42,777 nucleotides of DNA, taken from assembly GCA_963169165.1 (NCBI GenBank), contig CAUJFL010000287.1, positions 1 through 42,777 on the forward strand, written 5' to 3'. Each line of letters begins with the position of its first letter. Position 1 is the first letter of the stretch. The position numbers and the translations under genes are program-made. Below are positions 35,155-42,777 of this stretch, in pieces. Below the pieces are notes generated by a model. It saw only the letters and a program-made list of their open reading frames with translations, did not search any database and was not told the origin of the DNA. Origin of the DNA: Myxococcota bacterium (lineage in GTDB: Bacteria; Myxococcota_A; Polyangia; Polyangiales; Polyangiaceae).

Positions 35155-36209
35155 CCGCGGCGCTCGACGAGCCCGTCACGCCCCGCGACGGCGAGCAGCT
35201 CGACGCGGCGGCGCTCGCGGCCTTCCTGCGAGAGCGCGCGGGCCTCGAGGGGACGCTCGAGATCTCCCAGTTTCCGAAGGGCCACTCGAATCTAACTTAC
35301 TTGATCCGTGTGGGTGACCGCGAGCTCGTGCTTCGCAGGCCGCCGTTCGGCAGCAAGGTGAAGAGCGCGCACGACATGGGGCGCGAGCACCGCATCCTGT
35401 CCGCGCTCCACGGCCACTTTCCGGTGCCGCGGCCCATCGCGATGTGTGACGACGAGGGCGTGCTCGGGGCGAGGTTCTACGTGATGGAGCGGCTCCGTGG
35501 CGTCATCGTCCGCAAGGACTTCGTCGGCGATCCACCCGCGCCCGAGGTCGTCCGACGCGTCCACGCGTCGCTCATCGAGCGGCTCGCGGCGCTGCACACG
35601 CTCCCGCCCGGCGAGGTCGGCCTCGGCGAGCTCGGCAAGCCCGACGGCTACGTCGAGCGCCAGATCTCGGGCTGGACGCGGCGCTACCTGGCGTCGCAGA
35701 CCGACGAGATCGCGGTCGTCGACGAGGTCGCGCGGCACCTCGCGAGCCACCCGCCGAAGGGGACGCGCGCCGCGTTGATCCACAACGACTACAAGCTCGA
35801 CAACGTGGTGCTCGCGCTCGATGACTTGTCAACGATCGTGGGCGTGCTCGACTGGGAGATGAGCACGGTCGGGGATCCGTGGATGGACCTCGGCACCTCG
35901 CTCGGTTACTGGATGGAACCGGGCGACGACGCCGCGATGCAACAGATCCGCTGGGCGCCGACCACCCTGCCCGGCAGCCTGTCGCGCCGCGAAATCGTCG
36001 CGCTGTACGAGGAGCGGACCGGACGCGCGGTGGTCGACCCCGCGTATTTCTATGCGTTTGGGCTGTGGAAGACGGCGATCGTCTTGCAGCAGAACTACTA
36101 CCGCTGGAAGCAGGGCCTCACGAAGGACGCCCGGTTCGCGCCGCTCATCTTCGCCGTGAAGGTGCTGTCGGACCAGGCGGCGCGGGCGCTCGAGCGCGGC
36201 GCGGTGTAG
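35151..36209 (+). CDS. Phosphotransferase (APH fold), ACAD10/11 kinase-domain or LvaA-like
   Basis: The protein has 352 residues from a GTG overlapping the dehydrogenase stop, with GGGAGGGAC upstream. It has the aminoglycoside-phosphotransferase kinase fold: FPKGHSNLTYLIRVGDRELVL (nucleotide loop), LRRPPFGSK, the ERLRGVIVRK hinge, the catalytic LIHNDYKLDNVVL and the metal-binding GVLDWEMSTVGDPWMDLG. Among APH-fold families the RRPP and DWEM-TVGDP-DLG blocks are those of the ACAD10/11 and LvaA group. LvaA phosphorylates 4-hydroxyvaleryl-CoA, and its partner dehydrogenase then removes the phosphate. In the catalytic loop HND replaces the common HGD, but the Asp is kept. An antibiotic kinase is unlikely given the pairing. 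Confidence 0.9.
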   Translation: MTAALDEPVTPRDGEQLDAAALAAFLRERAGLEGTLEISQFPKGHSNLTYLIRVGDRELVLRRPPFGSKVKSAHDMGREHRILSALHGHFPVPRPIAMCDDEGVLGARFYVMERLRGVIVRKDFVGDPPAPEVVRRVHASLIERLAALHTLPPGEVGLGELGKPDGYVERQISGWTRRYLASQTDEIAVVDEVARHLASHPPKGTRAALIHNDYKLDNVVLALDDLSTIVGVLDWEMSTVGDPWMDLGTSLGYWMEPGDDAAMQQIRWAPTTLPGSLSRREIVALYEERTGRAVVDPAYFYAFGLWKTAIVLQQNYYRWKQGLTKDARFAPLIFAVKVLSDQAARALERGAV

Positions 36210-36242
36210 GCGCGCGGCGACAGCAGAAAGTTCCGCGCACAT

Positions 36243-36263
36243 CGCGGGACAATCGTCCCCGCG
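36243..36263. other. Imperfect GC-rich hairpin downstream of the kinase gene
   Basis: CGCGGGAC and GTCCCCGCG pair around AATC with one bulged C, 34 bases after the kinase stop and 97 bases before the next gene. No T-tract follows, so terminator function is doubtful; a processing or attenuator role is equally unproven. Confidence 0.3.
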
Positions 36264-36347
36264 CGCCCAGAACGATCTCGCGCCTGACGCGCGGCTCGCG
36301 CGACACTGTCGGCGCCGGCCGGATCGCCTGGATCCGCTGTCGCCCAC

Positions 36348-36355
36348 GAGGAGGA
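36348..36355 (+). promoter_or_regulatory. Strong ribosome binding site for the DUF4215 lipoprotein
   Basis: GAGGAGGA lies five bases before the ATG at 36360. It is one of the best Shine-Dalgarno matches in the window, suggests high expression of the downstream protein, and fixes its start. Confidence 0.8.
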
Positions 36356-36359
36356 TCCC

Positions 36360-38840
36360 ATGCGCCACATCCGACTGACCGCCGCCCTGGTTCTGCCGCT
36401 CACCCTCTCTGCCTTCGCCGCGTGTGGAGGGTCCGAGGACGCGGACGTCGCGCCTGGAGCGCCCGCGGGCGGCGCCGCCGGCGCCGGCGGCGCGAAGGGA
36501 GGCGCCAGCGGGCAGTCGGCGGGCTCCGCGGGCAAGCCTGTCGGCGGCGCCTCCGGCGCGGCGGGCGCGGGCGGCGCCGGCAAGGGCACCTGCGGCAACG
36601 CCAAGGTCGAGAAGGAGAACAACGAGGACTGCGACGACGGCAACAAGACCCCCGGCGACGGGTGCGAGTCCGACTGCACCTACACCTGCAACCCCGAGAC
36701 GACCGGCGACGCCAAGTGCGACGACAAGAACCCCTGCAACGGCGCCGAGAAGTGTACGGGGGTGAAGGGCTCCGCGGTGTGCAAGCCCGGAGCGCCGCTC
36801 GCCGAGGGCTCGACCTGCGCCACCGGCAAGGTGTGCCTGGCCGGCGCCTGCACGTCCCCGTCGTGCGGCGACGGCAAGGCGCAGCCCGGCGAGGAGTGCG
36901 ACGACGGCAACGCCAAGGCGGGCGACGGCTGCGAGGGGAGCTGTCAGTTCACTTGCAAGACCGGCGATCCCAAGCGCGGCTGCGCGTCGACCAACCCGTG
37001 CGTCGCCGACGGCCAGTGCGACGACGCCGCCACGCACACCTGCAAGGCGGGCGCCCCGAAGCCCGACGGCACCGCGTGTGGCGCGGGTCAGCTCTGCGCC
37101 GGCGGCGCCTGCAAAGCGGCGGCGTGCGGAGACGGCGTCTTGAACGCCGCGGCCTCGGAGGTCTGCGACGACGGCAACGGCACCGCCGGAGACGGCTGCG
37201 AGGCTGACTGCAAGTTCACTTGCAACGATCCCGCGGCCGACTGCCCTGCCCCGCCCGCGTGCCAGGTGGCGGTCTGCGCCGACGTGATGGCGGCCGGCGT
37301 GAAGGTCGGTCAGAAGTGTGGGACCCAGCCCGACGCGGCGGCCGAAGGACTGAGCCCCCCAGGCTGCGACGCCCCCAGCACTTGCGCCGCTGGCGCGTGC
37401 AACGCCCCCGGCGCGAGCTGCGGCAACGGCGTCGTCGAGAGCGGCGAGGCGTGCGATTTTGGCGCGCAGAACGGCCCTGGCGTCGGCTGCGAGACCAGCT
37501 GCACGCCGTCCTGCGCGACCGCGCCGGACTCGTGCCCCGATCAGAACCCGTGCAACGGCGTCGAGGTCTGCGGTGACGTCACCGTGGGCCCGAGCACAGG
37601 CCAGGCGTGCGGCGCGGGGACACAGGCGCCAGACGGCACCTCGTGCGGGGGCTCGAACATCTGCCTCGCCGGACAGTGTACGCTGTCGACCTGCGGAGAC
37701 GGCTACGTCGACCCAGCGGCGAACGAGCAGTGTGAACCGCCGGGCACCGGCGCGTGCGACGCCGGCTGCAAGACCGTGCAAGCGGCGATCTGCGGCGACG
37801 ACAAGGTCGATCCCGGCGAAGAGTGTGACGACGGCAACGTCGCGAACCTCGACGGCTGTGACTCGTCGTGCAGGTACGAGATGGCCGTCCGCCTGACCTC
37901 TGCGGTCGTCAGCAACGCGATGGCGCCGAGCGGCTGCTCTCCGACGACCAACGCCTTCGGTCGCAACGTGCTCGCTGGCGCTGGCCGGAGCACCGTGAAC
38001 GACTCCCTGAAGGCCGCGATCGACGACGGCAGCACCAACGTCGTCGTCCCCTTGCTCGGCCTCGACGATCTGACGGGCGTCGCCGACGCGGACCTGAAGC
38101 TGGGCCTCATCGCGGCGTCGCCCGATCCGGCCAAGGGCGCGTGGCCCGGCGCCGCCCCCCTCGACTGGTGGTTCCTCGCGTCCTCCTCGAACGTGGACGC
38201 GAGCGGCCTGCCGACGTCGTTCGTGCAGCCCGCGTCCGTGTCGGCGCGCAACCTGCGCGCGGGGCCGTCCGACACGACGATCACGCTGCTCATCGCGGGG
38301 ACGCCCGCGCCCCTCGCGATGCGCGACGCGAACATCTTCGCGCGGCTCGACGGCACGCCCGCCCCCAGCAAGCCCGGCGCGCCTCCGACCAACCTGGCGG
38401 CGGGGCTCGTGACGTTCCAGACGGTGACGGCCGACGCCAGCGGCACGCAGGGCCTGTGCGGCAACATCACGGTCGAGTCGCTGGCGCAGATCCCGATCCC
38501 CGAGGCGCTCACGACCGGCACCACCGCCTGCAACTCCGGCTGCAGCGGGAGCAACGCCTACAGTTACTGCGGCAAGGGCATGCCTGTCAGCGCGACGTGC
38601 AACTCGCTGCTCGACGCGGTGGTCGGCGGCTGCAAGGCCACGTTCCTGTGCGTCGGCGCCATCAACGCGAGCCAGCCCGACGTGGCCGGCGCCGGGTTCG
38701 CGGGCACGCTCACGGTGGTCAGCGGGGGCGCGGGCCAGCCCAAGAAGGTGCCCGAGGCGCAGTGGTCGGGCAACACGCGCGCGTACTCGTCCTACATCGC
38801 CTTCAAGGCGAACCGAACACACCTGACTGGCAAGAACTGA
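36360..38840 (+). CDS. Large lipoprotein with DUF4215-type cysteine-rich repeats
   Basis: The protein has 826 residues. The signal ends FAAC (Cys22), followed by a Gly/Ala linker (about 28-77). Residues 77-505 hold six modules of the myxobacterial cysteine-rich repeat, of the form CGxGxxxxGEECDDGNxxxGDGC; the core is canonical CDDGN in four (first, second, third and sixth) and altered in the fourth (CDFGA) and fifth (CEPPG). Between them are CNG/CTG-type segments with more cysteines. The C-terminal 320 residues are beta-rich with no cysteines until a cluster near 700-770 (CGNITVES, CNSGCSGSNAYSYCGKG) and end in a strand-rich region. Such proteins are probably surface-exposed and held rigid by disulfides and possibly metal ions; no function is established. 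It converges on an ACAD gene 26 bases on. Confidence 0.88.
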   Translation: MRHIRLTAALVLPLTLSAFAACGGSEDADVAPGAPAGGAAGAGGAKGGASGQSAGSAGKPVGGASGAAGAGGAGKGTCGNAKVEKENNEDCDDGNKTPGDGCESDCTYTCNPETTGDAKCDDKNPCNGAEKCTGVKGSAVCKPGAPLAEGSTCATGKVCLAGACTSPSCGDGKAQPGEECDDGNAKAGDGCEGSCQFTCKTGDPKRGCASTNPCVADGQCDDAATHTCKAGAPKPDGTACGAGQLCAGGACKAAACGDGVLNAAASEVCDDGNGTAGDGCEADCKFTCNDPAADCPAPPACQVAVCADVMAAGVKVGQKCGTQPDAAAEGLSPPGCDAPSTCAAGACNAPGASCGNGVVESGEACDFGAQNGPGVGCETSCTPSCATAPDSCPDQNPCNGVEVCGDVTVGPSTGQACGAGTQAPDGTSCGGSNICLAGQCTLSTCGDGYVDPAANEQCEPPGTGACDAGCKTVQAAICGDDKVDPGEECDDGNVANLDGCDSSCRYEMAVRLTSAVVSNAMAPSGCSPTTNAFGRNVLAGAGRSTVNDSLKAAIDDGSTNVVVPLLGLDDLTGVADADLKLGLIAASPDPAKGAWPGAAPLDWWFLASSSNVDASGLPTSFVQPASVSARNLRAGPSDTTITLLIAGTPAPLAMRDANIFARLDGTPAPSKPGAPPTNLAAGLVTFQTVTADASGTQGLCGNITVESLAQIPIPEALTTGTTACNSGCSGSNAYSYCGKGMPVSATCNSLLDAVVGGCKATFLCVGAINASQPDVAGAGFAGTLTVVSGGAGQPKKVPEAQWSGNTRAYSSYIAFKANRTHLTGKN

Positions 38841-38866
38841 CCCACGACCTCACCGCCGCGGCGGGC

Positions 38867-40027
38867 TCACCTCGGCAGGCCGAGGGCCCGCTCGGCGATG
38901 ATGTTGCGCTGGATCTCGTTCGAGCCCGCGTAGATGGTGTCGGATCTCGAGAAGAGGAACAGCTGCTGCAGCCTCGTCAGCCGCTCGTGATCGCCGACCA
39001 TCCCCTCGGGGCCGAGCACATCCATCGCCAGCTTGCCGAGCTCCCGGTGCCACGACGCCCAGTGGAGCTTGCTCACCGACGAGGCGCGGGTGAGCCCGGT
39101 CGTCTCGGCGGAGAACGTGCGCAGCGCGTGGAGGCGCATCACCCGCAGGCCCATCCAGGCCTCGGCGAGGCGCTGGCGGAGGACGGCGTCGCCGAGCTTG
39201 CCAAGTGAACGCGCCCGCTCGGTGATCTCGCGGAGCTCCCCCTCGAAATGCGCCTGTTGCCCCAGCGTCGAGACCCCGCGCTCGAACCCCAGGGTCGCCA
39301 TCGCGACCTTCCACCCGCCGCCCACGGGGCCTATCACCTCGGCCTCGCCCGCGCGGGCTTCGTCGAAGAACACCTCGTTGAACTCGGAGCTGCCGGTCAT
39401 CTGCTTGATGGGGACGATGCGCACGCCGGGCTGACGCATCGGGACGAGCAGGTACGACAGCCCCTCGTGGCGGCGCGACCCCGGCGTGGTCCTGCACAGC
39501 ACGAAACAGTGATCCGCGAACTGCGCGAGCGAGGTCCAGACCTTCTGGCCCGTGACGCGCCACTCGCCTTCTACCAGCGTCGCCTTCGTCTCGACGCCGG
39601 CGAGATCGCTGCCGGCGTTCGGCTCCGAGTAGCCCTGGCACCAGAGCTCCTCGCCGCGCGCGATCGGCGGCAGATATCGCCGCTTCTGCGCGTCGGAGCC
39701 GAACGCGAGCACCGTGGGGCCGAGCAGCTGCGCGCCGATGTGCCCGACGCGACCGGGCGCGCGGGCGCGGGCGTACTCCTCGTTCCAGAGCACCTCTTCC
39801 CAGAAGGTGGCGCCGCGCCCGCCGTGCTCCTCGGGCCATGACAGGCAGGCGTAGCCGTGGCGGCCGAGGTGCTGCTCCCATGCCTTGCGCTCGGCGAACA
39901 GCGCGTCCTCGTCGCCCGGCCCTCCGCGGCCCAGCAGCTGCGCGAACTCGCCAGTCAACGACGAGGCGAGGAAGGCGCGGGCCTCGGCGCGAAACGACTC
40001 TTCTTGCTCGGTGAAAGTGAGATCCAT
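38867..40027 (-). CDS. Acyl-CoA dehydrogenase
   Basis: The protein has 386 residues. Its start overlaps the acyl-CoA synthetase stop by one base (TGATG). Domains: the helical N-terminal LTFTEQEESFRAEARAFL, the FAD-binding CQGYSEPNAGSDLAG and KVWTSLAQFADH block, and the C-terminal IYAGSNEIQRNIIAERALGL. The glutamate usually found as YEG is Ala here (YAG). In the isovaleryl-CoA and long-chain types the base lies on another helix instead, and GFERG around residue 270 offers such a Glu. It should oxidise an acyl-CoA made by the upstream ligase, with electrons passing to ETF. The chain length or side-chain is unknown. Confidence 0.92.
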   Translation of the reverse strand: MDLTFTEQEESFRAEARAFLASSLTGEFAQLLGRGGPGDEDALFAERKAWEQHLGRHGYACLSWPEEHGGRGATFWEEVLWNEEYARARAPGRVGHIGAQLLGPTVLAFGSDAQKRRYLPPIARGEELWCQGYSEPNAGSDLAGVETKATLVEGEWRVTGQKVWTSLAQFADHCFVLCRTTPGSRRHEGLSYLLVPMRQPGVRIVPIKQMTGSSEFNEVFFDEARAGEAEVIGPVGGGWKVAMATLGFERGVSTLGQQAHFEGELREITERARSLGKLGDAVLRQRLAEAWMGLRVMRLHALRTFSAETTGLTRASSVSKLHWASWHRELGKLAMDVLGPEGMVGDHERLTRLQQLFLFSRSDTIYAGSNEIQRNIIAERALGLPR

Positions 40028-41703
40028 CAGTCCTCGACGAGCGGGCTGTCTGCCCCGCTCTGCAGCAGGTACTTCATCACCTTGCCGCTGGCGTTGCGCG
40101 GCAGCGGGCTGTCCCTCGTCTCCCAGTGCGTGGGTACCTTGAAGTACGCGAGGGCGTCGGCGACCCACGCGCGCAAGGCCTCGAGGTCGATCGGCCCGCC
40201 GTCGCGCGGCACGACGATGGCCTTGACCTCCTGGCCCAGCTCGACCGAGTCGACGCCGATCACGGCGGCCTCTGCGACGCTCGGGTGCGCCATCAGCCGC
40301 GCCTCGATCTCGGACGGCGAGACGTTGACGGCGCCGCGCAGGATGAGATCTCTCTTGCGCGTGGCGATCGTGAGGCGCCCCTCGACGAGGCGGCCGACGT
40401 CACCCGTCCTCAGCCAGCGCCCCGCGTGGAACATCGCGGCCGTCTCCTCCGGGCGCTGCCAGTACCCGAGCATGACGAGCGGCCCGCGCAGCGTGATCTC
40501 TCCCTCGTCTCCGTCGGTGAGCGGGCGCCCCTCGGGATCACGGATCGCCAGCTCGACAGTGGGCAGCGGCTTGCCAACCGAGGTGGGGTGCGCGACGAGC
40601 TGGTCGCCGTAGTTGAGCGTCGCGAGCGCGGTCGCCTCGGTGAGCCCATAGCCGACGCCCATGGCCGCGGTCACGGAGGTGAACGCTCCACGCAGCGCGC
40701 GCTGGAGGTCGGCCGGCACGGGCGCGCCGCCGCTGCCGAGGCTCTTGACCGACGAGAGGTCGTAGCGCGCGAGGTCGGGATGAGTGAGCACCCTGTGCGC
40801 CATGGATCCATGCGGCGCCCAGCCCGTCACGCGCTCCCTCTCGATGAGCCGCAGCGTCTGCTCCGGGTCGAACTTGCCCTGCAACCAGACCGATCGGGCG
40901 CCCCACGCGAGGTGCGGGATGACGCCGGCCGCGAGCCCCGAGACATGAAACAGAGGGTTGGCCGACAAGAGCACCGGCGGGGGCGGGACGAACCCGGGCG
41001 GCGCGCCCATCATCCGCGCGAGCCGCGCCCCCTGAAAGGACTGGACGCCCACCAGCCCGAGCAGGTTGCGATGGCTGAGCACGGCGCCCTTGGCGCGGCC
41101 CGTCGTCCCGCTCGTGTAGAGGATCACCGCGGGATCGTCCTCGGCGATCGGCGGCTCGGGAGCGCCCGTCGCCCGCGCCGCGTCGTCGAGGAGCGCCTCG
41201 AGGCGTCGGACGCGCACGAGCGCGGGCGCCTCTCCCAGCCGCGCCGCGCGCTTTTCGTCGACGAGCAGCACCTTCGGCGTCGAGTCGGCGAGCCCGAAGC
41301 GCAGCTCGTCGCGCGCCCACCACGCGTTCATCGCGACCGCGACGGCGCCGAGGCTCGTCGTCGCGAAGAAGGCGACGATCCAGGCGAGCGAGTTCTCCCC
41401 CAGGATCGCGACGCGATCGCCCTTCGTGACGCCGTCGGACGCGAGCAACGCCGCCACCAGGGCGACCCGGTCCGCGTGCTCGGCGAACGTCATCCGCGCC
41501 GCGCCCTGCACGAGAAAGTCGCGCGCGCCATGCTCGCGCACCGAGCGCTGCAGCAGCTCCCGGAGCGCGCGAGGGCGGTGGCGAAAGACCTTCATCGACT
41601 CGCCGAGGACCATCTCCTCGACCAGCTCGAACGGCGCGCCCGCGCGGGTGAGCTCGGCGTCGATCTCGGCCTCGGTCATCGGTCCGACTGTAACGTGTTC
41701 CAT
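40027..41703 (-). CDS. AMP-forming acyl-CoA synthetase
   Basis: The protein has 558 residues from the ATG at 41703 with GGAG just upstream; an ATG at 41679 is a possible later start. It shows the adenylate-forming order: the phosphate loop ILYTSGTTGRAKGAVLSHRN, GYGLTEATAL, the ATP/AMP-binding LRTGDVGRL, the hinge RKRDLILRGAVNVSP and the catalytic Lys in NASGKVMKYLL. It links a carboxylic acid to CoA through an acyl-AMP. The specificity cannot be read from the core motifs; the coupled acyl-CoA dehydrogenase points to fatty or branched acids destined for degradation. It leads a two-gene operon. Confidence 0.92.
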   Translation of the reverse strand: MEHVTVGPMTEAEIDAELTRAGAPFELVEEMVLGESMKVFRHRPRALRELLQRSVREHGARDFLVQGAARMTFAEHADRVALVAALLASDGVTKGDRVAILGENSLAWIVAFFATTSLGAVAVAMNAWWARDELRFGLADSTPKVLLVDEKRAARLGEAPALVRVRRLEALLDDAARATGAPEPPIAEDDPAVILYTSGTTGRAKGAVLSHRNLLGLVGVQSFQGARLARMMGAPPGFVPPPPVLLSANPLFHVSGLAAGVIPHLAWGARSVWLQGKFDPEQTLRLIERERVTGWAPHGSMAHRVLTHPDLARYDLSSVKSLGSGGAPVPADLQRALRGAFTSVTAAMGVGYGLTEATALATLNYGDQLVAHPTSVGKPLPTVELAIRDPEGRPLTDGDEGEITLRGPLVMLGYWQRPEETAAMFHAGRWLRTGDVGRLVEGRLTIATRKRDLILRGAVNVSPSEIEARLMAHPSVAEAAVIGVDSVELGQEVKAIVVPRDGGPIDLEALRAWVADALAYFKVPTHWETRDSPLPRNASGKVMKYLLQSGADSPLVED

Positions 41704-41821
41704 TTCTCCGAGGGGGCGAAAACCGGTCACGCGCTGCGCATGCGGCGCGGGGAGCCCGCGGCGGCGTGCGGGCACTCGCGGCTCGAGATCGAGGTCGGAA
41801 CGGCGTGATCGCGAGCGCGCC

Positions 41822-41864
41822 CATCGACGTCGATGTGAATCGGTGACCGTCCCCGGAACGTTCC
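41822..41864. promoter_or_regulatory. Two palindromes upstream of the acyl-CoA synthetase gene
   Basis: CATCGACGTCGATG (41822-41835) and GGAACGTTCC (41855-41864) are perfect palindromes in the 281-bp gap between the synthetase start and the next gene. Nothing coding is supported in this gap. They could be operator half-sites of a TetR/FadR-like regulator; in DNA of this composition a palindrome of this length can also arise by chance. Confidence 0.3.
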
Positions 41865-41984
41865 ACAGCGGCGCCGTGGTGTGACGGCGCGAGGCGCGCC
41901 CCGGCAAAGGGCGACGCCAAGGTCGACCTTCCGACCGCTGTCGCACCTCGACGCCACCGGGCGCAAGAGTGTAGTAATGCCATT

Positions 41985-42473
41985 TCACTGAAGCGTCAGG
42001 CTCACAGCAACCAGGGCTCCGCCTCGAATAGGAGTCGCTGACGGCTGGACCGTCACCGACGGCGCGTGAACCTTCCACGCCAACAGTGACGCGTCGAGCA
42101 AGGCCGCTGCGAAGCCGGCGATCAGAAATTTCTGCTCGGAGCTGGTCTGCGTACCCGCGACCAGGAAGTGAATCCCGAAGCTTCCGGCGGAGCGTCCCGG
42201 CTGCCCATGCGCGAGGTGCACCACCGGCGCTCCCACCAGCAGTGCCCACGCCCCCTCGAAGCGATGATTTCCTGCGGCTGTCGCTCCGAGCACGATCGCG
42301 GTGTCGACCGCGAGGACTTCGAACCCGTACCAGCTCACCTTCTTCGTGGCCTTCACCGGCGCAGGGGGCGACGCTGGCTGACCCATGCGATCCAACACGT
42401 CGTCCATGGCATGCGCATCCACTGGAGGCAGCAGGACCAAGAGCAGGGCGGGGGCGAACCAGGGACGGCGCAA
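41985..42473 (-). CDS. Small exported membrane protein, unknown function
   Basis: The protein has 162 residues from a TTG start (the only plausible one in frame near the signal). A signal peptide MRRPWFAPALLLVLLPPVDA is followed by three or so hydrophobic segments (VLAVDTAIVLGATAAG, WALLVGAPVVHLAHG, FLIAGFAAALLDASLLAW). A short proline linker lies before the first. The protein ends in a strand-like GGALVAVSLTLQ. Similar small 'HLAHG' proteins occur in Sorangium-type genomes, but no function is known. It has a transposase remnant directly upstream. Confidence 0.7.
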   Translation of the reverse strand: MRRPWFAPALLLVLLPPVDAHAMDDVLDRMGQPASPPAPVKATKKVSWYGFEVLAVDTAIVLGATAAGNHRFEGAWALLVGAPVVHLAHGQPGRSAGSFGIHFLVAGTQTSSEQKFLIAGFAAALLDASLLAWKVHAPSVTVQPSATPIRGGALVAVSLTLQ

Positions 42474-42486
42474 GATGCCCGTGTCT

Positions 42487-42777
42487 TCATAGCGGACCTT
42501 GCTCAGACACTCTCGGATTTTCGATGAAATTTGCGGCCCCGGAACGGGTCAACGATTTTGAGACAGGCAGCGTGAGAAGTCGATGGGCCTGGGCAACAAT
42601 TACGGAAATCTTGTGATCTCTCTGACGTGGCCTGATAGTGTAGTTCCACTCACCGTGAAATGCGTTGGGGGTCATGGCGAGCGAGTCGAGCTCAGCGTTG
42701 GAGACCTTGATGCCGGGCTGGTAGCGCTTGTGGTTCGCGCGGGCCTTGATGCGAAGTCCAGTCTTGGTCGTCGCGCT
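42487..42777 (-). mobile_element. C-terminal part of an ISAzo13-type transposase; 5' end outside window
   Basis: The minus-strand frame is open to the window edge and gives 96 residues. The sequence TGLRIKARANHKRYQPGIKV, then NAELDSL and AFHGEWNYTIRP, matches the end of ISAzo13-family transposases, which finish around a FHGxWNYTI motif. Another 45 residues follow that motif before the stop, longer than usual. The DNA here, especially 42487-42650, is clearly more AT-rich than the rest of the window, as expected for acquired DNA. No terminal inverted repeat could be identified with one end missing. Confidence 0.8.

Noticed and set aside
35151-36209. Aminoglycoside resistance kinase
   Set aside because: The APH fold is present, but the motifs and overlap with an ACAD10/11-like dehydrogenase fit acyl-CoA metabolism better.
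35829-38822. Open frame of nearly 1,000 codons on the minus strand
   Set aside because: It is antisense to the kinase and the DUF4215 lipoprotein, has Arg/Ala/Gly/Val-rich shadow composition, and shows no domain.

Overview
The window looks like chromosomal DNA from a myxobacterium, most likely of the Sorangiineae/Polyangia side. The reasons are a very high G+C content with strong third-position GC (judged by eye, not computed), a MYXO-CTERM sorting tail on one protein, DUF4215-type cysteine-rich repeats, and several lipoproteins whose lipid anchor is joined to the body by Gly/Ala/Ser-rich linkers. No rRNA, tRNA or CRISPR array was recognised. Gene density is high. Many neighbours overlap by four bases (ATGA, GTGA or TTGA), so most genes sit in translationally coupled operons.

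Layout. (1) Bases 1-7381, plus strand: the end of a possible M16-like protein, a secreted amidohydrolase lipoprotein with a 21-bp tandem repeat, a YafJ-type glutamine amidotransferase, asnS, a PlsC-type acyltransferase and a deoxyhypusine-synthase-like enzyme. (2) 7384-11266: signal peptidase I (minus), a conserved hypothetical protein and a GH92 alpha-mannosidase lipoprotein (plus). (3) 11279-13213, minus: an exbB-exbD-exbD proton-channel operon ending in a clear hairpin terminator; the first exbD has lost its natural stop. (4) 13507-16651, minus: L,D-transpeptidase, CoA-type Nudix hydrolase and a lipoprotein esterase, all overlapping. (5) 16719-18959, plus: a small lipoprotein and a phosphodiester glycosidase with TSP3 repeats and a MYXO-CTERM.

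(6) 18920-26444, minus: a seven-gene surface polysaccharide operon, rmlB, rmlA, an epimerase/reductase-like SDR, a GT4, an envelope protein, a WecA-type initiating transferase and a second GT4. It appears able to make a dTDP-deoxysugar (probably L-rhamnose), start a glycan on undecaprenyl phosphate and extend it. (7) 26508-31107: a tiny two-helix membrane protein, an uncharacterised lipoprotein, lpdA and a lipoprotein with four cysteine-rich modules. (8) 31133-33849, minus: an envelope redox operon with a VKOR-DsbA fusion, an OmpA-like protein and a TlpA-type thioredoxin, flanked by cysteine-rich lipoproteins that are plausible clients.

(9) 33943-36209, plus: an acyl-CoA dehydrogenase and a kinase that together resemble the two halves of animal ACAD10/ACAD11 and the bacterial LvaC/LvaA pair, then (36360-38840) a large DUF4215 lipoprotein. 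(10) 38867-41703, minus: an acyl-CoA synthetase/acyl-CoA dehydrogenase operon. (11) The right edge holds a small membrane protein and the 3' end of an ISAzo13-type transposase in visibly more AT-rich DNA.

The points most worth following are the apparent RmlC-less deoxysugar pathway, the VKOR-DsbA operon beside cysteine-rich lipoproteins, the 4-hydroxyacyl-CoA kinase/dehydrogenase pair, the bacterial DHS homologue with its catalytic lysine, and the broken end of exbD.
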